A DNA stretch of 64,000 nt from Verrucomicrobiales bacterium. Lineage in GTDB: Bacteria > Verrucomicrobiota > Verrucomicrobiia > Verrucomicrobiales > DEV007. Shown in pieces: positions 1-8,400 of the stretch. The notes beneath the pieces were generated by a model. The model was not told where the DNA came from and did not search any database. It saw only the letters and a list, made by a program, of their open reading frames with translations. The position numbers were made by a program, and so were the translations under genes. Position 1 is the first letter of the stretch, and the number at the start of each line of letters is the position of its first letter. The DNA is taken from contig JAKISY010000008.1 in assembly GCA_021648365.1 (NCBI GenBank), forward strand, positions 1 to 64,000, given 5' to 3'.

Positions 1-202
1 AGATTCTCTGATGTGCGATACTCGCATCCCGCGTGCGGCGGATTTTTTGAAAGCTAGTCGCTTGGGTATCCCTTTGGGTTTATTATATAAAAAGCCGACA
101 GCAACGGCCTTGGTATTTGATCAATTGGCGGCGGAGATGGAAAATGAACTGAAGCTTGAAAGTGAAGAAGAAGCAGAGCAATACACTCGACTCATGGATT
201 GA
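1..202 (+). CDS. ParA/MinD-like P-loop ATPase, C-terminal end only
   Basis: The reading frame is already open at base 2 and ends with TGA at 200-202, so only the last ~66 residues are in the window. The segment 'DTRIPRAADFLKASRLGIP' followed by a short acidic helix resembles the C-terminal end of ParA/MinD/Soj ATPases, where an 'IPR..' strand is followed by a helix and then 'G.P'. The Walker motifs lie outside the window, so the assignment rests on this weak C-terminal similarity. The next gene begins inside its last codons, suggesting translational coupling. No ParB-like gene follows, so a role in chromosome segregation is not established; ParA relatives also position other cell structures. 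Confidence 0.55.
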   Translation, partial: DSLMCDTRIPRAADFLKASRLGIPLGLLYKKPTATALVFDQLAAEMENELKLESEEEAEQYTRLMD

Positions 203-1151
203 TCAGTCCGAACTGCAGCGCTTAGCAGATGCTTTGGCGCCAGCAGATCGAGACTTGGTCAAAACGCCTGTCGTTCAAGAGGGATCGCCTACTCTAGGGG
301 AGCGGGCGGCTAGTATCGGTTTGCCAAAGGGAAGTTTGGATATCAATCAACCAGCGGCCTATCGAGCGGCGGCTTTTCCTCGCTCGCTCTCGCCGTCTGT
401 GCCGTCTGTGCCGTCTGTGCCGTCTGTGCCGTCTGTGCCGTCTGTGCCGTCTGTGCCGTCTGTGTCAGATGCGGGTGCAGCCGTTACGGGTGCAGCTGCG
501 AGAGAGTCGGTTGAGGTCGATGAGGGGCCGGTTTTGCGGGCGGCGCGCGCTCTTGCGGAAGTTCGTTTGCGGGCTGAGGAAAACGGATTCCTCAAACGAC
601 GTGGTTCATCTGCACTCGTCGGTAAATCTGACGGACAAGTAACTCAGGTGCCTCCAGTGATGAAGCAAGGGGGAGGGCAAGGAAAAGCACTAAATTTTTC
701 TAGCGCATCAAGTGCCGTGGAGAATATCGCAGCTGAGCCAGTCATTTCTGATTTTGAGGTTCCTCAAGGGCCACTCAGATCTCGCCTTGAAGCGTTTGTG
801 ACTTGGGCGATGCCTCTGGTGGAGGCTTCGCGCTTGGTGATCGTCGATGGAGAGGGTTACACTTTACTTCATCGAGATTTACAGGGCGGCAGTGATGAAG
901 GTTCTACTTTGGCGGATTCGGCGATGCGCTTGACCAGTGTGCTGGAGCAAGTGCAGGCGCGCAGTGATTTCGCTAGAGATGGCGCGTTGAATTTGCCTTT
1001 GGAAGAAGGCGGTTGGCTGGGGGTCTTGCGCTGTGAGAGTGCTGGTGGTCGATTGTGCATCGCAGTAGTGACTCCTGCTCCTTTGGAAGTGGAAAAGACC
1101 GCTAGGTTGAAAGTGGAGCTGGCGCAGACGATGGAGGCGGGTAGGCAGTGA
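156..1151 (+). CDS. Hypothetical protein with Pro-Ser-Val tandem repeat and possible roadblock-like C-terminus
   Basis: 331 residues are read from a TTG at 156, overlapping the upstream ATPase gene by 47 bases. No in-frame ATG is available near the N-terminus; a GTG at 162 is an alternative start. Residues ~80-103 are eight copies of Pro-Ser-Val encoded by a perfect 9-base repeat. The middle is Ala/Glu-rich and looks disordered. The last ~120 residues are compact and alternate hydrophobic strands and helices ('LVIVDGEGYTLLHRDL', 'GGWLGVLRCESAGGRLCIAV'). This pattern recalls roadblock/LC7 or profilin-like domains, an inference from pattern only. The overlap with a ParA-like gene suggests a partner of that ATPase. 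Function unknown. Confidence 0.6.
   Translation: MKVKKKQSNTLDSWIDQSELQRLADALAPADRDLVKTPVVQEGSPTLGERAASIGLPKGSLDINQPAAYRAAAFPRSLSPSVPSVPSVPSVPSVPSVPSVPSVSDAGAAVTGAAARESVEVDEGPVLRAARALAEVRLRAEENGFLKRRGSSALVGKSDGQVTQVPPVMKQGGGQGKALNFSSASSAVENIAAEPVISDFEVPQGPLRSRLEAFVTWAMPLVEASRLVIVDGEGYTLLHRDLQGGSDEGSTLADSAMRLTSVLEQVQARSDFARDGALNLPLEEGGWLGVLRCESAGGRLCIAVVTPAPLEVEKTARLKVELAQTMEAGRQ
393..464 (+). repeat. Eight perfect 9-base tandem repeats inside a CDS
   Basis: Unit ccgtctgtg, eight exact consecutive copies (72 bases), encoding Pro-Ser-Val each time. The unit is a multiple of three, so copy-number change by slippage would keep the frame. Exact identity at third positions points to recent expansion. 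Confidence 0.97.
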
Positions 1152-1243
1152 TAACAGGTGAACGGGGTAGAGGCACCATCAAGCGGGCTGGGCGAAATCG
1201 GTGTCGAGCCACCGCACTCCAAAAGGGAGTAGGCTGTGATGAA

Positions 1244-4200
1244 TTACACTTTCCTGAGCTGTCTGGTCAGGCTGATTTGTAGGCAGATCAATCCTAGCAG
1301 GGCGAATGCTGCCATCGCGAGGGCGTTGAGTTTGAGGGTGTCGAAGGTGTAGGTTTTTTCGCCGCCGTTCACTGGAAAGGTTAAGCGTTTGTTGGAACCA
1401 AAAAAGACATTGGGTGGGGCATCCTGACGGTAATCAAGTTTTTCGACTTCTGCGCGGTTGAACAAATCGAGCACTTTTCCATTGAGGTAGATATCTTCGG
1501 CAGTGACTAGAGTTTGACTATTTTCTGAGTCGTTATCAGAAATGTAATCATCTGGGTCGAGGGTATTATTTTCGAGCGCTCGGCGGATATGTTTGAGCTT
1601 ATTGTGCACACCTTTGGCTGTCGGGGCGGACAAACCATAGACAATGGCGAGCGCTTCTTTGGCTTGATCGAGTTGCACTTCCTCTTCATCGCTGAGCTCT
1701 TTTTTAGCCATGAAGGCGTCTAGTTTGCTCTGAATGTCATTGATCAGGGCGCTGGCAGGGTTGCGCTCTGCGTGTCCGATGATTAAAGCTTCGTAGGACC
1801 AGCGCAGCGGCATGATATTACAAACGGCGGGTACTTGCAGATTGCTTGAGGGTTCTACTTTGGGAGTGCTCTGCTCGGGTCCTAGCCAGGTGCTGATACT
1901 GTGGAAGACGTCTAAGCCACTGTTCATTTCTTCGTATTTGATCAGCGCGCCACCGAGGATGATGTTGGGGATGAGGATCAAGGGAATGATGTTGATAGCG
2001 GTTTTGGAGGTTTTGACCATGCTGGAGATGAACAAGCCCATGGTGATGCCAACAAAGGAGGTGGAGAACATCCAAAATAAGTTGTGCCAGAACATGTCGC
2101 GGATACCGAGGATGGCATTACCGATCAGTAGGTAAATGACACATTGCAACAGGGCAAAAAATCCTAGTGCTGCAATTTTACTGAGGATGTAAGTGGAAAC
2201 CCGGATGCCGTGATTACGTTCTCGTTCCAGTAGGATACGGTCACGAATGACTTCCTCGGAACTGTTGGTCAGTCCAAGGAACAGAGCTATCACTAAAGTT
2301 AGAAATAGGTAGGTGGGAATGTGGAAGGCGGAGGCAAAATTGTAGTGACCCTCCTCTGAGTAGCGCAGCACGGTGGCGACGAGAACTGCGAGCATGGGTG
2401 CTTCGAGCAGGGTGGTGGCAAGGTTCGCTTTGTTGCGGAGCTTGCTCAAAAAGGCGCGCTTGAATTGATTGGCGAGGTGCACCCACTCTTCGGAGAAATT
2501 TCTCTTGGGGCGGCGTGGGGGGGTCAGTGCATGGGAGGCGGCGGAAGCGTCGGGTTCGATTTGGCGCTGGTGAACCTCTTCTAGCAAACGGTAGGTTTGA
2601 AAGCGGTCGCGCCAGAAATCTGGGTTGAATCTACGCGCTGGGGCAAGTTGACCTCGGTCGTTGGGTTCATAGATGACGTCACCACTCAAATCACGTAGGG
2701 GTGTCTCGAGGATATCGAAGATAAAATCGGGGGTCAGCGGGATTTGCCGTGCGTTGTGCTGGGTGCTATTGGGGTCGTGTGGCATGCTCTCCATCGAGTG
2801 AAGGGATGCCATGCTGGTGTCAGGTTCGGCAAAGGCGTTTGGTGCCACTCCTTCCTGATCGCGGGCTTCTGCGAAATAGGTCAGCATCTGGGCTGGGGTG
2901 CCAAAAAAAGCAAGCTTGCCGCCATTGTCGAGCAATAGCGCTTTATCAAACAGCTGGAATAGACGACTGCTGGGCTGGTGAATACTGACGAAGGTGATCT
3001 TGTTGTGAGTAAGACCACGGATGATTTCCAAAACATGCTCGGAGTCCTTGGAGGATAGTCCCGAGGTGGGTTCGTCAAAGAGGTAAACGTCGGAGATGCC
3101 GATCATGTCGAGACCTGCGTTGAGACGTTTGCGTTGACCGCCGGAAAGATGTTTGGTGCTGGCGTCCCCTGCGAGGCGGTGGCGCATTTCACTGAGTCCG
3201 AGTTCGACGATCTTAGCATCGGCGCGTCGACGGCGTTCGGCTCGAGTGAAGTAGGGCGCGCGGATGGCTGCGGCGGTGTCGAGGTTTTCTTCGACGGTTA
3301 GCAGAGGGTCGAGCGCTTCTTCGTGGGGTATGTAGGAGATGTAATAAGTGAGATCGGCGCGGTGGTCGTAAAGATCTACGCTGTTGAGCAAGATTTTTCC
3401 ACTATGGGGATCTAACTGGCCAGCTAGGGTCTTGAGTAGGGTGCTTTTGCCGCAACCACTAGGGCCCATGACGCAGATCATCTCACCGCGTTGTACGGCG
3501 AAGCTGATGTTGTCGAGTGCGGTGGTTCTTTTATCGTAGCTGTGCGAGAGATCCCTAACTTGTAAGGAGCTGATGATGTTATGCTCCTCCTCGATGATGC
3601 CGTCACTGAAGTGACAGCGCAGGTATTGACCCTCGCCGATGGCGATGGTATCGCCGTCTTTGAGGTAGGCAGAGCCACGAACGGGTAGGTCACCGACCAT
3701 GATGGGGCGGTCGGCGGCAAGGATTTCCAATTCGCCTGACTTGGCGGCGTAGTCACAGCGGATGCGCAGCAGCAGTTCGCCGATCGAGCCAGAAGAGAGC
3801 AGGATGTCCCCTTCGCGCAGCATGTTGGGGTTGTTGGACACTAGGTATTCAGTTCGATTGGGCAGTAGGTCAAAACGGCCGCCGAGTTCGCGCGCTCTGC
3901 GTCTGAGGTCGGAAATCGCGATTTCTGTGAGGTCATCAAAGAAAATCTTATCATTAAGATTAACCTCCATGGCGATGCCTTCGTTGAGGCGCACGGCATT
4001 GATGGACGCTTCCATGTCTCGCAAAACTTTAACTGTGATGTCGAGACCGAACTTGATTTCCAAATAGCTGAGTTTTGAGCGCGACTTCTCGATGAAGTGA
4101 CTCTTGTTATTATGGTCCAGAGAAAGGAACAGCTGAGTCGATGAAACGTTTTTCTTAGCGTTGAGATAAAAAACGATGTCGTGGTAGTCGAGCACGACTT

Positions 4201-4957
4201 CGGCGAGCAGGATCGCCTGCCCCTCGTAGATGCGGCAGAACTCACCTTGGCGGATATAGCGCCCTCGAACGATCACTGGTTCGCTGCCGATATTTTTCAA
4301 TAGGATCAGCTCCTGAAATCGGAAGGCTGCCAGAGAACATTGCTCGGACATGGTGGGCAGTACCACATCGGCGGGTTTTCTGCGTCCGATGATGAGCGTT
4401 TCGAGCGGTTGGGTGCTATCGTCGGTATCGTCAGGAATTTGCGCGTAGGGGTCGCTGGTATTGAGTTGATAAACCAGCGCGATGGCCTCGGATGCGACTC
4501 CGAGGGTGGTCATGAATTGATAAAAAGAGATCAGGTGCTCTTTTTGCAAGTCGGCGCGCGAGATCAGCACGTAGAGTTGCACTCCGAGCAAAATTTTGTC
4601 CTCGAAGTGCAGGCGTTCGGCGATGTGTTCGGCGATTTCGTCGAGATTTTGCCATTCGTGTAGCGCTTGAGCGTAAAGCTCGCGTAGCTCGGAATAAACC
4701 GTTTCGGGATAGTCGTAGCGTAGGAAACCGAGGGTGGAATCGATGTCTGCTTCGTCCACTCGACCGTCCATTTTACTGAAGCCTGCAAAAACCTGGATTA
4801 AAACGGGCAGCATGCTCTCTTCGGTGCGCGAGACTTTGCGTCGTGTCAGCCGCCGTCCGATCCTGCGCCATAGGGACTGACGCCGATGCCCATAGGTGGG
4901 CTGCGGAGTTGATTGGCGCGGCGTGGTGCTAGGTTCTGGTGGTGTGGATGCGGGCAT
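1244..4957 (-). CDS. ABCG-type ABC transporter with N-terminal TerB-like and FHA-like regions
   Basis: 1237 residues. In order: a basic, Pro-rich start; a helical segment at ~47-165 with an acidic loop ('KMDGRVDEADIDSTL') typical of TerB-like domains; ~170-470 beta-rich with FHA-like turns ('LIIGRRKPADVVLP', 'YLKDGDTIAIGEGQYLRC'); then an ABC ATPase with Walker A 'GPSGCGKST' at 498-506, signature 'LSGGQRKR' and Walker B 'VYLFDEPTSGL'; then an ABC2-type membrane domain with about five helices, a long extracytoplasmic loop and a last helix at the C-terminus. ATPase-before-membrane order and 'DEPTSGL' are ABCG features. One chain holds one ATPase and one membrane unit, so it probably works as a homodimer. 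The cargo is unknown. It lies alone, convergent with the upstream genes. Confidence 0.85.
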   Translation of the reverse strand: MPASTPPEPSTTPRQSTPQPTYGHRRQSLWRRIGRRLTRRKVSRTEESMLPVLIQVFAGFSKMDGRVDEADIDSTLGFLRYDYPETVYSELRELYAQALHEWQNLDEIAEHIAERLHFEDKILLGVQLYVLISRADLQKEHLISFYQFMTTLGVASEAIALVYQLNTSDPYAQIPDDTDDSTQPLETLIIGRRKPADVVLPTMSEQCSLAAFRFQELILLKNIGSEPVIVRGRYIRQGEFCRIYEGQAILLAEVVLDYHDIVFYLNAKKNVSSTQLFLSLDHNNKSHFIEKSRSKLSYLEIKFGLDITVKVLRDMEASINAVRLNEGIAMEVNLNDKIFFDDLTEIAISDLRRRARELGGRFDLLPNRTEYLVSNNPNMLREGDILLSSGSIGELLLRIRCDYAAKSGELEILAADRPIMVGDLPVRGSAYLKDGDTIAIGEGQYLRCHFSDGIIEEEHNIISSLQVRDLSHSYDKRTTALDNISFAVQRGEMICVMGPSGCGKSTLLKTLAGQLDPHSGKILLNSVDLYDHRADLTYYISYIPHEEALDPLLTVEENLDTAAAIRAPYFTRAERRRRADAKIVELGLSEMRHRLAGDASTKHLSGGQRKRLNAGLDMIGISDVYLFDEPTSGLSSKDSEHVLEIIRGLTHNKITFVSIHQPSSRLFQLFDKALLLDNGGKLAFFGTPAQMLTYFAEARDQEGVAPNAFAEPDTSMASLHSMESMPHDPNSTQHNARQIPLTPDFIFDILETPLRDLSGDVIYEPNDRGQLAPARRFNPDFWRDRFQTYRLLEEVHQRQIEPDASAASHALTPPRRPKRNFSEEWVHLANQFKRAFLSKLRNKANLATTLLEAPMLAVLVATVLRYSEEGHYNFASAFHIPTYLFLTLVIALFLGLTNSSEEVIRDRILLERERNHGIRVSTYILSKIAALGFFALLQCVIYLLIGNAILGIRDMFWHNLFWMFSTSFVGITMGLFISSMVKTSKTAINIIPLILIPNIILGGALIKYEEMNSGLDVFHSISTWLGPEQSTPKVEPSSNLQVPAVCNIMPLRWSYEALIIGHAERNPASALINDIQSKLDAFMAKKELSDEEEVQLDQAKEALAIVYGLSAPTAKGVHNKLKHIRRALENNTLDPDDYISDNDSENSQTLVTAEDIYLNGKVLDLFNRAEVEKLDYRQDAPPNVFFGSNKRLTFPVNGGEKTYTFDTLKLNALAMAAFALLGLICLQISLTRQLRKV

Positions 4958-5366
4958 TGAAGGTGATGAGAAAATCCGCAGTGGAGCATCTCAACGACAT
5001 GTATTTCTAAAAGAAATCACAATACATGAGATTTTTTTCAATTAAAGAATGAATCTTCAATTTCGACTGTAGCGCTTGGGTGGCATCATTTTTTATAGGG
5101 TGTGTGATACATTTTAGGGGTAGGGGGAGCAGATTTTGAACCACGAATAATAGAGATAGGAGGAGGTTGATTTTGGCTTGGATTGAGATAAGAAGGAGTG
5201 GAAGTGGGATTTAAACCACTGATTAGCGCTGATAGGAAAGAAAGGGGGAACCCATGAAGGAATACATCGTGTTTTCGCGACTTCGCAAGCACATGGGTGG
5301 ACGAGGCAAGGTGGAGTAAATCTCAGCGGGTTGGAAGCCAGCACTACGTGAGTGAGTGAGGGACAC
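4958..5366. other. Gene-free region between two minus-strand genes
   Basis: No convincing ORF. It must carry the promoter of the ABCG-type gene (read leftward) and the 3' end of the oxidoreductase gene transcript. It contains a nested inverted repeat near 4998-5028 and degenerate dispersed-repeat fragments around 5136-5160 ('gaaccacgaataatagagat') and 5212-5235 ('aaccactgattagcgctgat'). These resemble motifs found in intergenic DNA of many environmental bacteria. Related fragments occur near 38960 and 46100 in this window. Confidence 0.6.
4998..5028. promoter_or_regulatory. Nested inverted repeat upstream of the ABCG-type gene
   Basis: CATGTATT (4998-5005) pairs with AATACATG (5021-5028). 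The loop contains a second, overlapping palindrome ATTTCT-aaa-AGAAAT (5003-5017), so two mutually exclusive hairpins are possible. A T7 run follows at 5032-5038 on the plus strand, but no plus-strand gene precedes it. It lies about 40 bases upstream of the minus-strand start at 4957, so an operator or 5' leader structure is as likely as a terminator. Confidence 0.35.
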
Positions 5367-5398
5367 AAAAAAGCCCTTCTGGCGGCTTGACCAGAAGG
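5367..5398 (-). terminator. Rho-independent terminator of the nifJ-like gene
   Basis: On the minus strand a perfect 8-bp stem CCTTCTGG/CCAGAAGG (5391-5398 with 5375-5382) and an 8-base loop are followed after two bases by six T (5372-5367). It lies about 40 bases after the stop codon of the oxidoreductase gene. Confidence 0.88.
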
Positions 5399-5436
5399 AC
5401 TTGGGATTTTGTAGCGACGCTTGTCGCGAATTTTGG

Positions 5437-8400
5437 TTATTTGGCGCTCAGGGCGTCGAGTTCGGTTTGTAGCAATTCACCGGACTTGCTGAGCAGGTCT
5501 TGTAATGAAATATCACCGCCATCGACTTTTTTCAACAAGGCACGTTGGGCGGCGTAATCCTGATTCACGATGCCGGCTTTGCTCTGCAACATGCGCCACG
5601 CTTTACGGCGTTCTACAGCGAAGAGCACCATTTGACGCGATACGGAGTAGTAGCGGAATTTGCCATCGACTTCTGCTTTGAAATAGACTTCGAAATCCGG
5701 CACGTAACTGCGATGGTTGGTATCAAACACACGGCGATGAACGACGTCGTCCTGCGAGATGCGGGCTAGAATATCATCGAAGAAGGTGTAATCGGAAATC
5801 TCATCTTCTTTGATCAACTTCAAGTGACGACGGAAACGAGCTTCGGTGATCGCCCAGTGAGCCACGGTGTAGTTGTATTTGCTCTTGTCGCTGTAGCTGG
5901 TTTCCCACCAATCGCGTTTGATACTAGGATTGCCTTTGAGGTCGAAACACTCTTGCGAGAGCTCGCCACCTTGCGGGTCGAAGACAAACTCGGGCATACC
6001 GCGACAATCGCGAACGAGTTTGGCTTGTTCGGCTGACATGTTGTCACCTACGCCGTGTTCTGGTTGGCAGGTGGTATAACATTGGAAGAAGGAGGTGCCG
6101 CGATATTCGAGGCCGTCGAGCATCGACTTATAAAGTCGTGCTGAGTTAGCCATCGATACCTGAGCGATGAAAGGCGATCCGTGTCCGGCGGTTAAGATTT
6201 CCGAGACGTTCTTTTTCTCGATCAACTTACCTTGAGACTGACGTCCGAACTGGTTCATGTCGTAGCCGCCGAGCATCGTCGATGAATCGGAGTTCTGACC
6301 GCCGGTGTTGGAGTAAACCTGGGTGTCGAGCATGATGCCGTTGACGTTGGGGCGGTTTTGCAGGATCACTTTAGAGAGATTCTGGAAACCGATATCTCCC
6401 AAAGCGCCATCACCTCCGACGATCCATACTTTTGGCAACTCGCGGATTTCCTGTTCGGTCATCAGCGTATCGTTGAGGCGAGTGAGGTCCCAGTAAGTCT
6501 GCTCTGGCATCACGTCTTCACCTGCTGCTGCATCCAACAAGGAGTCGCACAATCTTTCCGGCGCTACTGAGCGGCGGGAGTGCTGCAGGATGAGAGACTC
6601 ACCAAGCAACCATGAAACGGTAGCGCCGTCTTGGAAGAGTGAGTTCATCCAAGGGTAAGGATGCGGGTTAGATGGTGGGGTAGAGCCGTAAACGGTGTTA
6701 CACCCGGTGCTGGCTCCCATGGTCATCACTGACATGCCGTTGGCGGCACGTCCGTCATTGGCTTGCAGGCGTTTGTGATTGTAAGCATCTTGATTCATCA
6801 CGGCGCACAAGCCGTCGATGACTTCTTGATCGCTGATGTCGCCGTGTTTGGCGATGCGGCTGTCGGTGTCTTCCGTATTCTCACCGCCGAGCCCCATGAT
6901 CAACTGAGCGAAGGCTCGTTTGTAACGAATGTATTGTTCTTCGTCCTGAGCTTTCAAGGCTTGAAGTTTGGCAACGCCGTCAGTCAGCAGCACGCCGGCT
7001 TTTTCATAAAGACGGTCAGCTTTTTGGTGATAGAGTGGTCGCATGTAGGCTTCGGTCACGGAAGCGAGAGCACGTAGGATACTCTTTTCACCACAACCGG
7101 CACAAGCGCCGTCTCCGGAGACGAGGGCTTCGTAGTTGCTGCGCACCATCAAGTGATTCCTGAGTGCTGCGGCACGAGAGTCTTGCGGTGCTTCATTGTC
7201 GTAGAGTCCGAGGTATTTTTGCGGGGTCTCTGGCAGCATGCGCGAGAAGATCTGTGAGGTCATCATGTCCTGATTGAGCTCTTCGGTATCGGGCATCATG
7301 ACGAGGGCGTTGTGGTCGCCGCACTCGGTCACACACTCGCCGCAACCTTTGCAAAGGTCGGAGACAAAGATCGAGAACAGGCCGCCTTCGCCGTTGTTTT
7401 TCTTTTCGACGTTTTTGAAGATGGCTGGTACTTTGCTGTACGCCAGAGGCAACTTGTCGATGATGGCGAGGAACTCATTTTTGCTCTCTGCGGTGACGGC
7501 TCCATTGATGGCTTCGATTTCCTTGCGGATGATGTCTTTGAAAGGCAGGCTTTCTTTGGCATTCACCGAAGTGGTCATCACTTCGCGCGCGCGCGATTCG
7601 ATGCCAGGTAATTCAGCGATCAGCTTTTTGCGCTCAGCGGCATCGCTCACGTAATTGGTCGCCGCGGTGGTTAGCACGGTGGCGATATTTTGCGAGGTGT
7701 TAGGCAGGGCGGTGTCGGGACAAGCGGTGATACACTCCATGCACTGGGTGCAATTTTCAGCGATAAAAATCGGTGTCTCACGACGCGCGACATATTTGGA
7801 TGACGTCGCTCCGGTGCCAGATGCCATCACGCCTAGGGCTGCTAGTGGGCCAGCGGGTTGGTTATAGGCTAAGCCGCTGCGGTATTCCGAATCAAATTTA
7901 GCCATCGTTTTGATGGGGTCTTTGATCGGCTGACCTTCGGGTGTGGAGATCGCGCTAATACTGGAAACGTTGCAACCTGCCGTTGGCAAGATTTCGATAT
8001 TGCCGACGGGGGCGAGTGGCGCGAGGCGCATGCTCGATGTATCTGCGTCTTCGAGTTCACCGTAGTTGATCTCTTGCACTCGGGCGAAACCTTCAGTCAT
8101 GACCGTCATGTTGGAATCCACAACAGCGTCACCAAAGCGACCGAATTTTTTCTGATACTGAGCACGAACGGTTTTCAAGAACTGCTCTTCGCTGATGCTG
8201 TATTCACCGAGGAAGGGCGATACTTTGAAGAAGGCGCCGAGGAAGGAGTTGCCTTGCATTCTCATCTGCAAATCAGGTCGGCTAGTTGCTTTTTTTGCAA
8301 TGTCGAAACCTGGTAGGATGAAGATGCGGATATTGTTTTCTTTTACAAACTCGCGGTGTTGTTTGGGGATGCGTTGCCACGCCGTAGCTGGGTCATCATT

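Noticed and set aside
393..464. Short regular repeats as a possible CRISPR array
   Set aside because: The units are 9 bases with no spacers and lie in frame in a coding sequence; the same applies to the 12-base units at 12865-13008.
359..595. Minus-strand ORF rich in Gly-Thr-Asp
   Set aside because: It is the antisense reading of the Pro-Ser-Val repeat in the plus-strand gene and has no other coding signs.
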